A DNA stretch of 52,365 nt, from contig JAGWWV010000012.1 in NCBI GenBank assembly GCA_018970175.1, forward strand, positions 1-52,365. The letters are read 5' to 3'. Numbering within the stretch: position 1 is the first letter of the stretch; each line of letters begins with the position of its first letter. A model generated the notes under the pieces. That model saw only the letters and a list, made by a program, of their open reading frames with translations. It did no database searches and was not told the origin of the DNA. A program made the translations under genes and the position numbers. The DNA is from Acidobacteriota bacterium (GTDB lineage: Bacteria > Actinomycetota > Acidimicrobiia > Acidimicrobiales > Ilumatobacteraceae). Shown here in pieces: positions 24,099 to 33,483 of the stretch.

Positions 24099-25345
24099 TG
24101 GCGGACATTTCCGGACTTCTTCGGTTTCTCGACGGATCACCGTCTCCGTCGCACGCCGTTGCTTCGAGCGTGAAGAGGCTCACCGACAGCGGCTTCGAAC
24201 ACGCCGGGTACCGGACCATGGATCCGTCGTTTTTCGCCGTTGAAAGAGGTGTCGTTTCCCATCGGGGTGCGGCAATCGTCTGGTCGTGGCCAACGACTTC
24301 CGAAAATGCCCGGAAAGGCGCCCTCGTGGTGGGAGCGCACACCGATTCGCCCTGTCTGCGTGTGAAGCCCCGTCCCGATTCCACCGGCGCGGGATTGTCA
24401 CTGCTCGAGGTCGAGGTGTACGGAGGGGCCCTTCTCAACTCGTGGCTCGACCGTGATCTCGGCGCTGCCGGTGTGGTGTTCGATGGCTCGGGTGCGGCTC
24501 GATTGATCGACGAACGCAACCCCGTAGCCCGCATTCCGCAGTTGGCCATCCATCTCGATCGCGACGTCAACGAGAAAGGCCTGCAGCTCAACCGTCAACT
24601 CCACATGCGCCCGCTGTGGTCGACTGGCGAACGGAACTTTCTCGAGCACCTCGGTGTCGATCACAGTGCGACAGGCTTCGACATCGTTCTCTTCGACGTC
24701 ACTCCTGCGCGGCTGGTGGGGGCGTCGGCTGACCTCATCGCGTCGGGCCGTCTCGACAATCTGGTGTCGTGTTGGGCCGGAGTCGAGGCTGCCGTCCTGC
24801 ATGACGGCAGCCGGCCATTCATCTGCGTCCTCTTCGACCACGAAGAAGTCGGCTCGGAAAGCACGACCGGCGCCGCGGGACCACTGCTCGAGACGGCAAT
24901 CGATGAACTTCTGCGGGCGCGCGGGCGCGCGGCCGACCGATTCGACTTCGTCAGACGATCGCTCTGCATTTCGGCAGACAATGCACATGCCTTGCATCCG
25001 AACTATCCCGATCGTCACGATGCAAGACATGCCCCACTCGTCAACCGGGGGCCAGCGCTGAAAATGAACTCGAACCAGCGATACGCCACGTCGGGCGCCG
25101 GGGCCGGGATGCTTCGAGCGGTCGCACAAGATGCCGGTATCCCACTGCAGGAGTTCGTCTCGAACAACACAATGCCGTGTGGCAGCACCATCGGTCCGAT
25201 CACTGCCACCCGACTCGGTATCGAAACGATCGACGTCGGGGTCCCCCAACTCGCCATGCATTCGGCGCGTGAAACCTGTGGTGCCAACGATCCGCTTGCG
25301 CTGCGGGACCTCCTCGTCGCAGTCGCGCGGAGCAACGCCTTCTAA
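24098..25345 (+). CDS. M18 family aminopeptidase (aspartyl-aminopeptidase type)
   Basis: Dodecameric di-zinc aminopeptidase removing N-terminal, often acidic, residues in the cytosol. Seen: the zinc ligands H81 in GAHTDSP, D220 in GRLDN, the catalytic/zinc Glu pair in FDHEEVGS (247-254), a further Asp in SADNAHA and a C-terminal His in AMHSARE. The length of 415 fits M18. It is translationally coupled to the phosphatase gene. Its stop codon overlaps that of plsC on the other strand. Confidence 0.92.
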   Translation: MADISGLLRFLDGSPSPSHAVASSVKRLTDSGFEHAGYRTMDPSFFAVERGVVSHRGAAIVWSWPTTSENARKGALVVGAHTDSPCLRVKPRPDSTGAGLSLLEVEVYGGALLNSWLDRDLGAAGVVFDGSGAARLIDERNPVARIPQLAIHLDRDVNEKGLQLNRQLHMRPLWSTGERNFLEHLGVDHSATGFDIVLFDVTPARLVGASADLIASGRLDNLVSCWAGVEAAVLHDGSRPFICVLFDHEEVGSESTTGAAGPLLETAIDELLRARGRAADRFDFVRRSLCISADNAHALHPNYPDRHDARHAPLVNRGPALKMNSNQRYATSGAGAGMLRAVAQDAGIPLQEFVSNNTMPCGSTIGPITATRLGIETIDVGVPQLAMHSARETCGANDPLALRDLLVAVARSNAF

Positions 25346-26028
25346 CGGCTCGGCCGGACCCCGGCTAGTTCCTGGGCGGTGTCGAAGAGTCGTTGCAGCT
25401 CGGCGTGCAGTGTCGCCGTGAAATCACGCACATCGGAACGCGACGTTCGACCTTCGCTGCGCGGCGGATGCATGGGTTGGCCGACGAGGACGACGCACTT
25501 GCTGGGTCGGAGGTACTTCTTGCCCTTTGGCATCGCACGTTCCGACCCGCCGATTCCGACGGGAACGACCGGCACGCCCGCTTTCAACGCGATGTACATG
25601 GCGCCGTCGAAGAGCGGCTGAACGGTCTCGCCGGATTTGCGCTCACCCTCGGGAAACAAGACCAGCGGCTCGCCGGATTCGAGGACGAGTATGCATCTCC
25701 GCAGCGCTTCCCGATCCGCGGTGCCACGGGACACGGGAAATCCCCCGAGGGCCGAGAGCGTCCAGCCGATGGGCCTCTTTTTCCAGAGTGAATCCTTTCC
25801 CATGTACCGCATGCGTCGTCGGGTAACGGTGCATGCAAGGGGTGTGTCGATGTTCGACCGATGGATCGGCGCGAGAATGAAGGCTCCCGATTTCGGAATC
25901 CTCTCACCGCCGATGACAGACGTTCGCCAGAAGATTCGGCAGAACCAATTGAGGAGCGACCGGACGACGCGGTAGAAGGCGCGCGCGCCCATCCCGTTGC
26001 CGGCCAGGAAACTCTCAACGCCCGACAT
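25342..26028 (-). CDS. 1-acyl-sn-glycerol-3-phosphate acyltransferase-like
   Basis: Membrane-associated acyltransferase of the PlsC family (phosphatidic-acid synthesis). Seen: the HX4D motif HRSNID at 56-61, the substrate motif FPEGERK near 124-130, and a weakly hydrophobic N-terminal segment (about 18-35). The length of 228 is normal. It starts 14 nt inside the end of cmk, so guaB1-cmk-plsC form one transcript. A cmk-plsC pairing is common in bacteria. Confidence 0.9.
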   Translation of the reverse strand: MSGVESFLAGNGMGARAFYRVVRSLLNWFCRIFWRTSVIGGERIPKSGAFILAPIHRSNIDTPLACTVTRRRMRYMGKDSLWKKRPIGWTLSALGGFPVSRGTADREALRRCILVLESGEPLVLFPEGERKSGETVQPLFDGAMYIALKAGVPVVPVGIGGSERAMPKGKKYLRPSKCVVLVGQPMHPPRSEGRTSRSDVRDFTATLHAELQRLFDTAQELAGVRPSR

Positions 26029-26671
26029 CTGAGCGTTCCTTTTCTAGAACGAGGCGCTGCAACTCGTCGACCACCTCTTCGATCGTCATGTCCGACGTGT
26101 CGACCTGCAACGAATCATCGGCGGTCGCCAGTGGACTGTCGCTTCTCGTCGAGTCGAGTCGGTCACGTTCGGCGATTGATCGTGCAATTTCATCGACGTC
26201 GCCGCCCGATTCGGCGACCCGACGACGTGCGCGTACATCGGGCCGGGCGGTGAGATACACCTTGAGCGTCGCATCGGGAAACACCACAGTGCCGATGTCG
26301 CGGCCTTCGACGACTCCTCCACCCCGGGCCACGACCCACTCCCTCTGCGCGGCCCTCATGATCGAACGCACCGCACTGAGGGCGGCGACGTGGCTGACGG
26401 CGGAATTGATCCGGGCCGTACGAATCTCGCCGGTCACATCGATCCCATCAACAGTCACCCGCCCCGGCGCAAGCTCGATGTTTGTTGCGCGAGCGAGAGC
26501 CGCAACCCCTTCTTCGTCTCGAGGGTCGATGCCGTCCCTCAACGCTGCAAATGTGACCGCGCGGTACATGGCGCCGGTATCGAGATACGGAACTCCGAGA
26601 CGTGCTGCCAGCAGTTGGGCAATGGTCGACTTTCCCGCTCCCGCCGGTCCGTCGATGGCCACGACGCGCAT
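26015..26671 (-). CDS. cmk: Cytidylate kinase
   Basis: Family role: phosphorylates CMP and dCMP to the diphosphates. Seen: the P-loop GPAGAGKS (8-15), LDTGAMYRAVTFAAL (about 31-45), the nucleotide region GRDIGTVVFPDA (about 122-133) and the LID Arg-rich stretch RARRRVAE. Length 218. I use the ATG at 26671; a TTG two codons earlier (26677), 3 nt after the guaB1 stop, is also possible. Confidence 0.94.
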   Translation of the reverse strand: MRVVAIDGPAGAGKSTIAQLLAARLGVPYLDTGAMYRAVTFAALRDGIDPRDEEGVAALARATNIELAPGRVTVDGIDVTGEIRTARINSAVSHVAALSAVRSIMRAAQREWVVARGGGVVEGRDIGTVVFPDATLKVYLTARPDVRARRRVAESGGDVDEIARSIAERDRLDSTRSDSPLATADDSLQVDTSDMTIEEVVDELQRLVLEKERSDVGR

Positions 26672-26680
26672 CGACAACGC

Positions 26681-28132
<1,452 letters not shown>

Positions 28133-28139
28133 GGCGACC

Positions 28140-28841
28140 ATGGCCACGAAATCGCTCGTTCTCGTTCACGGCTGGGGCGGTTCGTATCACGACACGTGGC
28201 AGGCCCCCGGCATCGACCAAATCTTTGCCGACACGGGTTGTGACGTCGTCGGCATCGACTTGTTGGGTCACGGCACTGCCGACAAGCCCCACGACCCCGA
28301 TTCCTACGCGGACCTTCCCGGATATCTGCTCGATGCGCTGCCGTCGGCCCCGAGCGTCGTCGTGGCCTTCTCGCTCGGCGCGTTGACCGCATTGCGTGCG
28401 GCATTGCGCGAGCCCCAGCGTTTCGCCGGACTCGTGCTTGCGGGTATCGGCGATGGGGTATTCGAACCCCACAAACCCGAGGAGACCGCCCGCCTGATCG
28501 CCGGCATCGAAGGCACGGCACCCGCCGACGACAACATCGCCCGTCTCTTTGGTCAGTACGCGCACCAAGAGGGCAACGACGTTGCGGCACTCACAGCGAT
28601 CCTGAAGCGACCACCAGCGACGCGTCTTGTCACCGACGAGCTCTCCGCACTTGCCTGCCCCGTGCTCGTCTGCATTGGTGACAAGGATTTTGCGGGCCCG
28701 GCCGATGTCCTCGCTTCCGCCTTTCCGGACGGTCGCCTCGAAGTGCTTCCTCGGACGGATCATTTCGCGACACCGGGATCCTTCGCGTTCATCGATGCAG
28801 TCTTGAGATTTCTGGAATCACGGATCCTCGGTCAACCGTGA
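28140..28841 (+). CDS. Alpha/beta-fold hydrolase
   Basis: A 233-residue hydrolase. LVLVHGWGGSYHDTW (6-20) is the oxyanion-hole strand, the nucleophile Ser78 lies in AFSLGAL, an Asp in GDKD (about 182-185), and the His in RTDHFATP near 209. The nucleophile elbow reads A-x-S-x-G, with Ala in place of the usual first Gly. The substrate is unknown. It is shorter than lipases and resembles small esterases of the BioH/MhpC type. Confidence 0.85.
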   Translation: MATKSLVLVHGWGGSYHDTWQAPGIDQIFADTGCDVVGIDLLGHGTADKPHDPDSYADLPGYLLDALPSAPSVVVAFSLGALTALRAALREPQRFAGLVLAGIGDGVFEPHKPEETARLIAGIEGTAPADDNIARLFGQYAHQEGNDVAALTAILKRPPATRLVTDELSALACPVLVCIGDKDFAGPADVLASAFPDGRLEVLPRTDHFATPGSFAFIDAVLRFLESRILGQP

Positions 28842-28851
28842 TGTTCTCGTC

Positions 28852-29835
28852 GTGACGACCAGGTTGCTTCACGCCGAGGACCACGGCGACATCGAACACG
28901 CGGCGCAGCTCTTGATCGCGGGCGGATTGGTCGCCGTGCCCACCGAGACGGTCTACGGCCTCGGAGCCGACGCCTCGAACCCGGTTGCGGTGGCGCGCAT
29001 CTTCGCCGTGAAGGGAAGGCCCGCGAACCACCCACTCATCGTTCACGTCGCCGACCTCGACCACGCGCGACGACTGTCTTCGGATTGGTCTGCGTCCGCC
29101 GAGGTACTGGGTCGCACCTACTGGCCCGGGCCTGCGTCCGTTCTCACACCCAGGTCGGCGGTCGTCCCACTCGAGGTGACCGGAGGGCGCCAAACGGTTG
29201 TCGTCCGCGTGCCACGGCATCCCGGCACATTGCGACTCTTGTCGCGTCTCCACGATTTGGGAAGTTGTGGTTTGGCCGCGCCTTCGGCCAACCGCTTCGG
29301 TGCGATCAGCCCGACCACGGCCGAACATGTGATGACCGATCTCGCAGAAGACATCGATGCGGTTCTCGACGGCGGGCCGTGCGACGTCGGACTCGAATCA
29401 ACGATCATCGACTGCACCGGCGACACGGCCGTGATACTTCGTCCCGGCGCGATCACTCACGATGCGGTCTCCTCGGCCCTCGCCGAGCACGGTATAGCGG
29501 TGACCAAACGGCAGGGGCAGGACGGAGAGTCGACCGATACAGCGGCGATAGCGCCCGGAATGCTCCGGTCGCACTACGCACCATCGACGCGACTCGAGGT
29601 TTTCGAATCCGACGCTGAACTCGTCGAGGCTCGTCGTCGGCACGAAGACAGGGGCTTGAAGGTTGTGGTTGTACCTCGTCCCGTCGACGACTTCGATTAC
29701 TCACGGTCGCTTTACGCCGCGCTGCGCGAATGCGATGGTCGTCACGGGGACGTGATGCTCGCCCTTCTGCCGGAGGACGACGGACTCGGAACGGCCATCC
29801 GCGATCGACTTCTCAGGGCATCTGCAGAGCGTTGA
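28852..29835 (+). CDS. L-threonylcarbamoyladenylate synthase (Sua5/YrdC)
   Basis: Makes the L-threonylcarbamoyl-AMP intermediate for t6A37 modification of ANN-decoding tRNAs. Seen: the YrdC domain (about 8-195) with VPTETVYGLGADA (30-42), a KGRPANHPL motif (about 54-62) and PSANRFGAISPT (about 145-156), then a linker and a C-terminal Sua5 domain (about 225-327). The two-domain length of 327 identifies it as Sua5-type rather than short TsaC. GTG start at 28852, 10 nt after the hydrolase stop. Its 3' end overlaps the convergent J-domain-like gene by 23 nt. Confidence 0.93.
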   Translation: MTTRLLHAEDHGDIEHAAQLLIAGGLVAVPTETVYGLGADASNPVAVARIFAVKGRPANHPLIVHVADLDHARRLSSDWSASAEVLGRTYWPGPASVLTPRSAVVPLEVTGGRQTVVVRVPRHPGTLRLLSRLHDLGSCGLAAPSANRFGAISPTTAEHVMTDLAEDIDAVLDGGPCDVGLESTIIDCTGDTAVILRPGAITHDAVSSALAEHGIAVTKRQGQDGESTDTAAIAPGMLRSHYAPSTRLEVFESDAELVEARRRHEDRGLKVVVVPRPVDDFDYSRSLYAALRECDGRHGDVMLALLPEDDGLGTAIRDRLLRASAER

Positions 29836-30331
29836 TCGTCGTTATCCAAAGGTCGCGCACCGCCTCGATGTCGATGCCCCTTGCGCTCTCGACCGTGATC
29901 GAAACGGTGGAGGAACCCGCGTCGGGCACGACTTCGAACGTCACCCATGTGTCGACGGGATCGAGCATACGGACCTCGAGTCGATAAGGAGGATCGTCGT
30001 CGCACACGTCGGCCAGTTCGGCCGCTGCGAGAAGAAGAATCTCAAAGGCATCGACGGGAAGAACGTCGATGGTGAATGACGGGCGATCCGACCCACGCCG
30101 GACGCGTCGCCCCGGCTCGGCACGCGACGGGCCGGCATCGAGCGGTTGCGAGCCCAACAATTCGGCGGCACGTTCGACGTCGACGAGAGCCTCACGAGAA
30201 CCACCGTGATCGGGGTGGTGAGCGATCAAGGCACGCCGTCGCGCCCGCCTCAGGTCGATGGGCCGAAAGCCCTCGTCGAGGCCGAGCAGCCTGATCGCGT
30301 CGGTTCGATTCACCGTCGAGACCCGACCCAC
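29813..30331 (-). CDS. J-domain-like protein
   Basis: A 172-residue protein. The N-terminus resembles a DnaJ J domain: NRTDAIRLLGLDEGF (8-22), then a basic helix and the HPD tripeptide at 39-41 (HHPDHGG), then ALVDVERAAELLGS. The rest is an unrelated acidic region of about 90 residues with alternating hydrophobic strands (about 85-170), with no Gly/Phe or zinc-finger region. It may be a specialised DnaK co-chaperone; its client domain is unknown. It starts 9 nt after echA on the same strand. Confidence 0.7.
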   Translation of the reverse strand: MGRVSTVNRTDAIRLLGLDEGFRPIDLRRARRRALIAHHPDHGGSREALVDVERAAELLGSQPLDAGPSRAEPGRRVRRGSDRPSFTIDVLPVDAFEILLLAAAELADVCDDDPPYRLEVRMLDPVDTWVTFEVVPDAGSSTVSITVESARGIDIEAVRDLWITTINALQMP

Positions 30332-30340
30332 ACGACCCGT

Positions 30341-31147
30341 TTATCGACCCTTGAATTCCGGCGTGCGCTTTTCCATGAAGGCCGAGACGCCTTCGCGGAA
30401 GTCCGCGGTCTTGAACAGCGGCAGTAACTGCAGAAAGACGTGGTGAATGTTCTGCTCGAATGTCTCGGTCTCGGCCGCGCGCATCATCCGCTTGATTGCG
30501 CGAACCGCAAGCGGCGCATTTGCGGTGATTTCGAGGGCCAGAGCGCGCGCCGCACTCTGCAGTTCGGAGGCGGGATAAACGTGGTTGACCAGGCCCAAAT
30601 CGAGGGCTTCATTTGCCGTCAATGTTCGCCCGGTGAACGAGATCTCTGCGGCCTTCGCGTATCCAACGATCCGTGGCAAGAGCCACGTGCCGCCGCTCTC
30701 CGGGAGAATGCCGCGCTTTGCAAAGCCGGGGTTCAACTTCGCGGTGTCGGCGGCGAGTCGAATGTCGCAACCGAAAGCAATGTCGAGCCCGTAGCCCGCT
30801 GCGCCTCCGTTCAACGCGCAGATCACCGGCGTGTCGAGGTTGTGGAGGACAACCGGCGGCGCCGTGCGGAGGTCGAACTCGCCCGTCGAAGAGCCGATGT
30901 CGCCCATGTTGCCGAGCGAGTCCTTGGGACCGCTCATCTGTGCCGCAAGATCCAAGCCGGCGCAAAACGCCCGCCCAGCACCTGTGAGTATGACGCAACG
31001 AACTCCGCGATCGCGATCGGCCCGAAGGAGCGCCTCGGAGAGTTCGTCGAGCATGACACCGGAGATGGTGTTCATGCGATCGGGTGCATTGAGTGTGATG
31101 GTGGCGATTTGCTCGCTCACCTCGTAGAGGACTTCACCGGACGACAT
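30341..31147 (-). CDS. Enoyl-CoA hydratase/isomerase family protein
   Basis: Crotonase-fold enzyme acting on CoA thioesters, probably in beta-oxidation. The oxyanion hole is formed by the CAGLD segment (62-66) and GGAAG (114-118). Only one likely catalytic Glu is evident, E150 in GILPESGGTW; the position of the first hydratase Glu is Pro/Gly (NPGF, 139-142), so it may be an isomerase-like or non-hydratase member. Length 268. TAAGTT ends 6 nt before the ATG. Confidence 0.9.
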   Translation of the reverse strand: MSSGEVLYEVSEQIATITLNAPDRMNTISGVMLDELSEALLRADRDRGVRCVILTGAGRAFCAGLDLAAQMSGPKDSLGNMGDIGSSTGEFDLRTAPPVVLHNLDTPVICALNGGAAGYGLDIAFGCDIRLAADTAKLNPGFAKRGILPESGGTWLLPRIVGYAKAAEISFTGRTLTANEALDLGLVNHVYPASELQSAARALALEITANAPLAVRAIKRMMRAAETETFEQNIHHVFLQLLPLFKTADFREGVSAFMEKRTPEFKGR

Positions 31148-31153
31148 GACGAG

Positions 31154-31159
31154 AACTTA
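31154..31159 (-). promoter_or_regulatory. -10 box TAAGTT for the enoyl-CoA hydratase gene
   Basis: TAAGTT ends 6 nt before the ATG at 31147, consistent with a leaderless transcript that also covers the J-domain-like gene. Confidence 0.4.
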
Positions 31160-31217
31160 CTCGGAGGGCAATGTTGGTCGTGCAGCCGGTGAGCCCATCG
31201 TGTGCGAGCATGGCGGG

Positions 31218-32168
31218 ATGACCCGCGAAGCTCGTCCAATTTCCAACCGCGTGAGCCAGATGCTCGGCGTCGACTACCCAATCGTCCAGGCCCCCATGGG
31301 TTGGATCGCCCGCTCTCCCCTTGCTTCAGCGGTCTCGAATGCGGGCGCTCTCGGCATCATCGAGACCTCGTCCGGCGACCTCGATGCCATCAAGGAGGAG
31401 ATTCGGGCGATGGGTCGCCTGACCTCGAAGCCGTTCGGCGTCAACATCGCACAGCTTTTCGTTCGCGACGAAGGCATCGCAGATTTCGTCGTCGACCAGG
31501 GCGTCCGGTTCGTCACCACCTCCGCCGGAGACCCCACCAAGTACACCGCAAAGTTGAAGGCTGCAGGTCTCACCGTGTTCCACGTCGTACCCACCCTCGC
31601 CGCCGCATTGAAGGCGGTCGATGCGGGGGTCGACGGCCTCGTTGTCGAAGGTGGCGAGGGCGGTGGTTTCAAGAACCCGAAGGAAGTGTCGACGATGGTG
31701 CTTCTTCCTTTGGTTGCCGAACACGTCGATGTGCCGATCATCGCGGCCGGTGGAATCACCGACGGCGCAAGCATGGCTGCGGCGTTCGCCCTTGGTGCCG
31801 AGGGTGTGCAGATGGGTACGCGAATGGTGTCCGCCCTTGAATCGCCCGTTCACGAAAACTGGAAACGAGCGATCGTCGATGCGAAAGAAACCGACACCGT
31901 GTTCCTCAACAGGTTCTCGCGTCCAGGGCTTCGGGCACTGCGCACCGAACGGACGACCGAGCTCGAACGCGCCGACCATGTCGGGATGGACCAGTTCGCA
32001 AAAACCGCCGACCTCTACTTCGGAGGCGACATGGAGGCCTCGATCGCCCTGACTGGTCAGGTGGCGGGAAGAATCGATTCGGTGAAGCCCGTGGCCGACA
32101 TCGTCAACGAGACAGTGCAGGATTTCTATCAGGTGATCGAAAAACTCGGTCGACTCGCCGCGAACTAG
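31218..32168 (+). CDS. Nitronate monooxygenase/NPD-like FMN enzyme
   Basis: TIM-barrel FMN enzyme of the 2-nitropropane dioxygenase family (relatives include FabK enoyl-ACP reductase). Seen: QAPMGWIA (24-31), the FMN-phosphate region AAGGITDGASMAAAFALGAEG (176-196, interrupted only for quotation) and QMGTRMV. At the site where the characterised enzymes carry the catalytic His (EAGGH) it has Phe151 in EGGEGGGF, so the reaction is uncertain. The ATG at 31218 is preceded by GGCGGG. Length 316. Its 3' end overlaps the convergent ctaA by 65 nt. Divergent from echA. Confidence 0.82.
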   Translation: MTREARPISNRVSQMLGVDYPIVQAPMGWIARSPLASAVSNAGALGIIETSSGDLDAIKEEIRAMGRLTSKPFGVNIAQLFVRDEGIADFVVDQGVRFVTTSAGDPTKYTAKLKAAGLTVFHVVPTLAAALKAVDAGVDGLVVEGGEGGGFKNPKEVSTMVLLPLVAEHVDVPIIAAGGITDGASMAAAFALGAEGVQMGTRMVSALESPVHENWKRAIVDAKETDTVFLNRFSRPGLRALRTERTTELERADHVGMDQFAKTADLYFGGDMEASIALTGQVAGRIDSVKPVADIVNETVQDFYQVIEKLGRLAAN

Positions 32169-33024
32169 CGGTCCACAACACGTCGGTGAGCGCAAGCCAC
32201 ACCCCGGCTGCAAGCGCAATGTGAACCGCAACCAGCATTGCCGGAACGTCGGCCAGGTACTGGACGTATCCGACGAGCGCTTGGAGCAATCCCAAACCGA
32301 ACAACTTCGCCACCTTCGTCTCCAGAGCGTGGTCCTTGCCCTTCGTGCGCCACAACAAGGAAGCGATGACCCCGAGTGTGAGAATCACGGTGCTTCCATG
32401 AATGCGCGCGACGTTGTGAATGGAAAAGCCGAAGCGGATCGCGTCTTCGTCGCCCGCGTGAGGGCCGGAAGCCGTCACGACCGTGCCGGTCACGACGGCC
32501 GCCACTCCGCAAATTCCCGCCACCGCGACGAGCGGGTCGAGTTTGCGGTTGTGCGGCCGAGAAGAATCCTCGTGCGCGCCGACGCTTCGATGGAGCACGA
32601 GAGCGTTGGACAGCAGAACCATCGAAACGAGGAAGTGGGCCATGTTGGCCCAAGGGTTGAGTCCCGTCAGGACGACGATGCCGCCGATCACCACCTGGGC
32701 CAGAACTCCAACCACGAGGCCGACGGAGAGACCGGTCAAAACTCGACGTCGTTGCGCGAGACGCAGACTGCCCAGCACCGCCAGAATGACGCTCGCTGTC
32801 ACGAGTCCGGTGAATAGCCGGTTCACCTGCTCGATTGCTCCGTGACCCGTGGACACGTCGATGAACTTCTCTTCGTTGCAACGTGGCCAATCGACACAAC
32901 CGAGACCCGAACCCGTGAGCCGAACGAGTGAACCGGTGACGACGATCGCATAGAGGGCAACGAGGGCGGCGAGCGTGATTCGTCGATAGCCGCTCTCGGA
33001 CAGGACCCTCCGACCCGGATTCAT
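32104..33024 (-). CDS. ctaA: Heme A synthase (CtaA/COX15 type)
   Basis: Membrane enzyme that oxidises the C8 methyl of heme O to give heme A for cytochrome c oxidase. Seen: about eight hydrophobic spans and an extracellular loop with C43 and C49 (GCVDWPRC), matching the cysteine pair of Bacillus-type CtaA, then E65-x2-N68-R in EQVNR where Bacillus has E-x2-H-R. The Asn at the usual His position is, as far as I recall, common in actinobacteria. Length 306. Its ATG overlaps the stop of the flavin-binding protein gene as ATGA. No ctaB or oxidase gene is in the window. Confidence 0.88.
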   Translation of the reverse strand: MNPGRRVLSESGYRRITLAALVALYAIVVTGSLVRLTGSGLGCVDWPRCNEEKFIDVSTGHGAIEQVNRLFTGLVTASVILAVLGSLRLAQRRRVLTGLSVGLVVGVLAQVVIGGIVVLTGLNPWANMAHFLVSMVLLSNALVLHRSVGAHEDSSRPHNRKLDPLVAVAGICGVAAVVTGTVVTASGPHAGDEDAIRFGFSIHNVARIHGSTVILTLGVIASLLWRTKGKDHALETKVAKLFGLGLLQALVGYVQYLADVPAMLVAVHIALAAGVWLALTDVLWTASSRRVDRVFRSPDRNPALSR

Positions 33025-33458
33025 GGCCGACGCCAGGAGTCGCGCCCCTTCAGACCGTAATTGCGCAGAATCAGGGCACGGCTGGGCTCGACGACGAGAA
33101 AGACGTGCGAGTCGGCGGATGGTCCGCCGGGCTCGAACATGTTGCAGTCGTAGCCCATCTTGTCCCACAGGCCCCGGCGTCCCTCTGTGTCGTCGATGAT
33201 CCGCCCCTCACCCCAGAGGACACAACTGTCCCAGTCGGTCTCGGGAGACACCGCGAAGTGAACACTGACTCTGGGGTTCTTTCGAACATTGGCGACCTTC
33301 GCCTCGTTCGACGCAAGAAACGCCAGGATCGTCTCACCGTGCCAGGCCACTGCGACGGGTGACGCGTAGGGGGTGCCCGAAGGGGAAACGGTGGCCACGA
33401 ATGCGAGCCGGCCGAACCGTTCGGACTCCGCGCGGATGTCATCGAGGGTGAGCGCCAT
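33021..33458 (-). CDS. Split-barrel flavin/F420-binding protein (pyridoxamine-phosphate-oxidase-like)
   Basis: A 145-residue single-domain protein of the PNPOx-like superfamily. Seen: RLAFVATVSPSGTPYASPVAVAWHG (quoted in part; about residues 14-38), FLASNEAKVANVRKNPRVSVHF (about 45-66) and a C-terminal RDSW. Members bind FMN or F420; the actinobacterial ones are often F420-dependent reductases. The substrate is unknown. It is coupled to ctaA by an ATGA overlap and divergent from a TetR gene through overlapping -10 boxes. Confidence 0.82.
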   Translation of the reverse strand: MALTLDDIRAESERFGRLAFVATVSPSGTPYASPVAVAWHGETILAFLASNEAKVANVRKNPRVSVHFAVSPETDWDSCVLWGEGRIIDDTEGRRGLWDKMGYDCNMFEPGGPSADSHVFLVVEPSRALILRNYGLKGRDSWRRP

Positions 33459-33466
33459 GGAATCCG

Positions 33467-33476
33467 AGACTATGTT
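33467..33476. promoter_or_regulatory. Overlapping divergent -10 boxes
   Basis: The minus-strand TAGTCT (33472-33467) and plus-strand TATGTT (33471-33476) share the central TA. They end 8 nt before the flavin-protein ATG and 7 nt before the TetR GTG. Confidence 0.5.
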
Positions 33477-33483
33477 CTGCCTT

